From NCBI RefSeq assembly GCF_041146795.1, contig NC_135178.1, forward strand, positions 4,594,844 through 4,658,843: DNA of 64,000 bases. The letters run 5' to 3'. This document shows positions 60,601 through 64,000 of this stretch, one piece after another. Source of the DNA: Maylandia zebra. Taxonomy: Eukaryota > Chordata > Actinopteri > Cichliformes > Cichlidae. The number at the start of each line of letters is the position of its first letter. Within the stretch, counting starts at the first letter, position 1. Position numbers and translations under genes: made by a program. Under the pieces are notes generated by a model. That model saw nothing but the letters and a program-made list of their open reading frames with translations, did no database searches and was not told the origin of the DNA.

Positions 60601-61413
60601 CTACTGCGAGTCAAAGCTGACATTGTCTTTGTTTGAATTGCTCAGGCTATTGATTGGCCTTAACATTACCAGGTCACATGTTGAGTCAGTGTTGAGAAGA
60701 TTAGCCAGAGCTGGCTTTGGTACTAATTAAATACTTAAACCCCAGCACTGAATGAGCACACAGCACACAAACCTCCTGTTATACCCCGTTGCATAAGCCA
60801 GTTTACAGCCTGGAAGGTGCATCAAAATAGACGAACACATTTTTAACTCTACCTGCAAATAAGGACACTGACACACATCACATTTCCACAGACATATTTG
60901 AATCCACAGTTATTAGATGAAGCAAGAACAGGAATACTGTATGGTATTGATTGTATTAATAGCACACAAAGTTAATTTCCTGAAGACAAAAGTATGTACA
61001 TGTGTTGTGGAACTGATGACATGACTCACAGTGTTCTGGGAGACTTTATTTTAGTCTATCACCTCTCATATCTGATGTTTGGACCTTTTTAGAACCACAC
61101 TAAACCAGACCGAGAACAGCAGATAAGTTCCTGTGTCTGTAAACTGGAAATTTCGACAAGTCAGTCAAACTTAGCCAGACTGTGACAGGAAGTTGAAACT
61201 CTTCCTTCATAATAAAGGGTTAACGCTCACAAAAAAGCAGGAAGACCAAAGGTCTGCAGTCTAAAACACTTGGTTTACTCTGGTTTGACTGTAACATAAC
61301 ATGGTTGGAGTGTGATACTCCTAAATGAGTGTCTTTATTACTTATTCTGTTATTTCCAAAATACACATCTAGTCTCCAACTATGGTGGTAAATAATTCTG
61401 ATGCATGAAATTA
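57700..61413. other. hnf1a upstream intergenic DNA
   Basis: I find no supportable exon on either strand. Contents seen are a C/T homopolymer (58142-58171) and otherwise unique-looking sequence. The segment near 59,750-59,950 is compositionally balanced and could be regulatory, but nothing in it identifies a gene. Confidence 0.45.
58142..58171. repeat. C20-T10 homopolymer tract
   Basis: Twenty C followed by ten T. It is likely length-variable and hard to sequence exactly. Confidence 0.9.
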
Positions 61414-62397
61414 CAGTGCAGTGAAAAAGTATTTGCACCCTTCCTGATTTCTTAGCTTTTTGCATATTTGTCACATTTAAATGTTTCAGATCGTCAAACT
61501 AATTAGACAAAGATTATACAAGTAAAAACAAAATGCAGTTTTTAAATTATGATTTCATTTATTAAGGGGAAAAGTTATGCAAACCTACACGGGCCTGTTT
61601 GAAAAGGTAATTACCCCCTAAACCTAATAACTGGTTGTGCCACCCTTGGCAGCAAGAACTGCAATCAAGCATTTCTGATAACTGACAATGAGTCTTTCAC
61701 ATTGCTGTGGATGAATTTTGGCCCACTCCTCTTTGCAGAATTGTTTCAACTGAACCACATTAGAGGGTTTTCAAACATGAGCCGCATATTTTCTTCACTT
61801 TGTTTCTATTGACCCAAAGTTTATTTTGGGTCATTGTCCTGCTCCATAACCCAAATACACTTCAGCGTCAGGGCACGAACTGACAGCCAGATGTTCTTCC
61901 TCAGGACTTTCTGGTAGAGAGCAGAATTCATGGTAACGTCAATTAGTGATCCAGGTCCTGAATCAGCAAAGCAGCCTCAGACCATCACACTACCACCCCC
62001 ATGATTGGCTGCTCCTATGATCTTTTTCTGAAATGCTGTGTAAGTTTTACAACACATGTAACTGGACTAAAACCTTCCAAAAAGTTCACCTTTTGAGTCA
62101 TCAATTCACAGAATATTTTCTTCATTCAGCAGGTCTGACAATAATAAGAGCCGGGTGTGGCTCGTGAAACTGAACTCGGTAGTTAATCACAGTTAATTTA
62201 GCATTTAGTTTTTCACACAGGACCAGGTAGGTTTGGATCACTTTTTTCCTGTAAGAAATGACATCATCATTTAAAAACTGAATTTTCTATTCATTTCATC
62301 AAATATTAAAATTTGTTTTATGATCTGAAACATGTAAGTGCAACAAATATGCAAAAAAAAGTCATAAAGGGTGGGCGAATACTTTTTCACTACACTG
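61414..62397 (-). mobile_element. decayed Tc1/mariner transposon of a common fish family
   Basis: The termini CAGTGCAGTGAAAAAGTATT (left) and its reverse complement CAGTGTAGTGAAAAAGTATT (right) are nearly perfect inverted repeats, and TA flanks each end (61412-61413, 62398-62399), as expected for Tc1/mariner. The interior on the minus strand matches the backbone of a fish Tc1-like transposase gene (for example the region of GGTTGTGCCACCCTTGGCAG at about 61632) but is deleted and frame-broken. It differs from the family of the three intronic copies. Confidence 0.8.
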
Positions 62398-64000
62398 TAT
62401 TCCAAACTATGAATGTAAGAATTTTTTTAGCACACGCAGTCAGAGTGCAGATTACCTATTACTAAAACACTAATCATGGCTCTGTTAATCAATTTATAGT
62501 ATTAAAAGGGCAATTTCTTTATTTCCATGGGGCTGTAATTGGCTACCTGGTGACAGAGAAAAATTGCGCTAGTTGGATACAATCAGGGGTTATACGGGTA
62601 GGGAATGTGAGTGTAAGCTATTCTTATTAATCACCGACCAGTCCTATTAATAATAATACTTTTAAAAAAGTAAATAACATTTTGCAATATTAAACTACAT
62701 GCATACATTTTCCTTTTCTAGCCATGCTGTAATTTTAGCGGCTTTGATATTCTCCTCGAGGCAGCAAGCTTAATTGAGGTGCTTATCTGTATAGGCCAAC
62801 CTCTTATTAAATGGTATTAAGTAAAAATAGACATGTAGATTATTTAAGCAGAATAACAGAAACAAAATGAAGTCTCCCTGTGAGTTTCTGGCTTATTCCT
62901 TCCCCTACCTTTTCATCCAGCCACACCACCTGCTCCATTTGACTGACAGAAGTGGTGCTTGAACTGCAGAGTGGCTTTTGGAGGAACCGGGGCCCCTTTC
63001 GATCTGAAACACGTGCGCAACCATTTGCTGATCTTTCAGGGACAAACAGCAAACTGCTTTAATGAAAAGGCACAGTTGTGGGCAATGGGGCTTTAAGGTA
63101 AGCTTTCTTTTTTTGTGGGTGTGTCAGAAGTGTTACCCCTATCAGGAGCAACCCGTATAGCGATAAACCCCACTATCTTTAAAAAGTCAGTGCAGATGGT
63201 GAATCAGCGGCCATAGATGCAGGGCTTGCGTAACTTAACACTTTCCTCAGTGCACCAGAGTCTCTATTAAACACGTTTTTCAACTTTTGTCTGGGATCCC
63301 AGTTGATTTATTGCAAGCTGCTACATTTTTATATAATCTACAACTACAATCAGTCTAGACCAGGGGTGTGAAATAAGCCAGAATCATCCTCTAGGTGGTC
63401 AAACGTGAGATGTATAGAATAATTTTAAATATCGGATGCCATTTTTGCCCAAAAAAATGCTCTCCTGTTCTTGATATGCTGATGCGATGCATGCATTACT
63501 GCATTTAAGGGACTGACCACATGAAAATACAAGCACAGGTGTAATTTTCAAAAAGTGGGTTTAATTTGACCAAAATGTCCAAAAAACAAAACACTGAAAG
63601 TAAGCGTTACTCAAAAACACTAGTTAACAAAAAACACTAACTCATCAAACTAATCTTCATTGTTTACTAAAATTCATTTAAATGTTTAGCAAAAAGTTTT
63701 GTTTTTTAGTTTGTTGTCCAAAAAACCCTCAACTTATTAAGGAACATTGTACATGCATTCAAATTATTGTGCATTTAAACAGTTCTAATATATAATTATT
63801 ATACTATATAAAATATGTTACTGTCATGTACATAACAAGATAAAATAACATGATATTTACAATCCCCATATATCATTCTCTATTTGTTGTCAATACAAAC
63901 AAAGGCAGTAAGAAACAGTTTTAAATACCTGTACACAGCATTATTATCACTTTGACTTTATTATTCTATTGACCTTGAAGGAGAGGTCAGAAGTCAAATG
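62398..64000. other. AT-rich gene-free DNA at the window end
   Basis: No coding exon, RNA gene or complete repeat was found. The part at about 62,430-62,860 is rich in TAAT/ATTA cores without low-complexity runs, compatible with a non-coding regulatory element but not proven. Confidence 0.4.

Noticed and set aside
1-64000. CRISPR arrays, bacterial operons, riboswitches, rRNA genes
   Set aside because: The introns, gene families and transposons are vertebrate. I saw no spaced direct-repeat array, rRNA or tRNA cloverleaf that I could support.

Overview
This window reads as a piece of a ray-finned (teleost, probably percomorph) nuclear genome. The genes are split by GT-AG introns. The protein-coding exons match vertebrate families, and the spaces between them hold fish-type DNA transposons (hAT, Tc1, a TTAA-flanked element). 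I cannot name the species from sequence alone.

Layout from left to right. At 1-26,960, on the minus strand, lies a kiaa1671 orthologue. It has 7 coding exons (1,740 codons before the stop) and ends in a tankyrase-1-binding-protein-type C-terminus. A separate in-frame first exon at 10,298-10,570 predicts a short, 249-residue isoform. An hAT element with another transposon nested in it begins 86 bp after the stop codon, and a second hAT sits in the last-but-one coding intron. At 28,714-34,009, minus strand, is rnf10 (17 coding exons, 785 aa). At 34,430-37,500 there is a gene-free island holding an hAT with a nested second element and a TTAA-flanked MITE. At 37,914-40,795, minus strand, is pop5 (5 exons, 168 aa); its last intron carries a decayed Tc1 element that was itself hit by a retroelement, now a solo LTR. 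At 41,256-45,095, plus strand, is unc119b (5 exons, 247 aa), divergent from pop5 across a 460-bp shared promoter region. At 48,297-51,196, plus strand, is custos (C12orf43 orthologue, 6 exons, 254 aa). At 51,901-57,265, minus strand, is hnf1a (10 exons, 559 aa), tail to tail with custos. From 57,300 to 64,000 lies hnf1a upstream DNA with two HNF4-type sites, then gene-free sequence and a decayed Tc1 copy.

The rnf10-pop5-unc119b-custos-hnf1a block corresponds to genes that are neighbours on human 12q24.31, whereas KIAA1671 is on human chromosome 22, so a synteny breakpoint lies near 27-28 kb. The genes do not form one pathway. They are an E3 ligase, an RNase P/MRP subunit, a lipid-cargo chaperone, a Wnt-modulating nuclear protein, a liver/pancreas transcription factor and a coiled-coil protein. 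I solved every exon chain by hand, requiring splice dinucleotides, phase continuity and family similarity. All chains keep frame from ATG to stop.

I found no previously undescribed multi-gene system. The most notable observations are the alternative first exon and the recent coiled-coil repeat expansion of kiaa1671, its probable transposon-supplied 3' end, the nested transposons with intact target-site duplications, a GC-AG intron in rnf10, paired HNF4-like sites upstream of hnf1a, and overlapping custos/hnf1a 3' ends.
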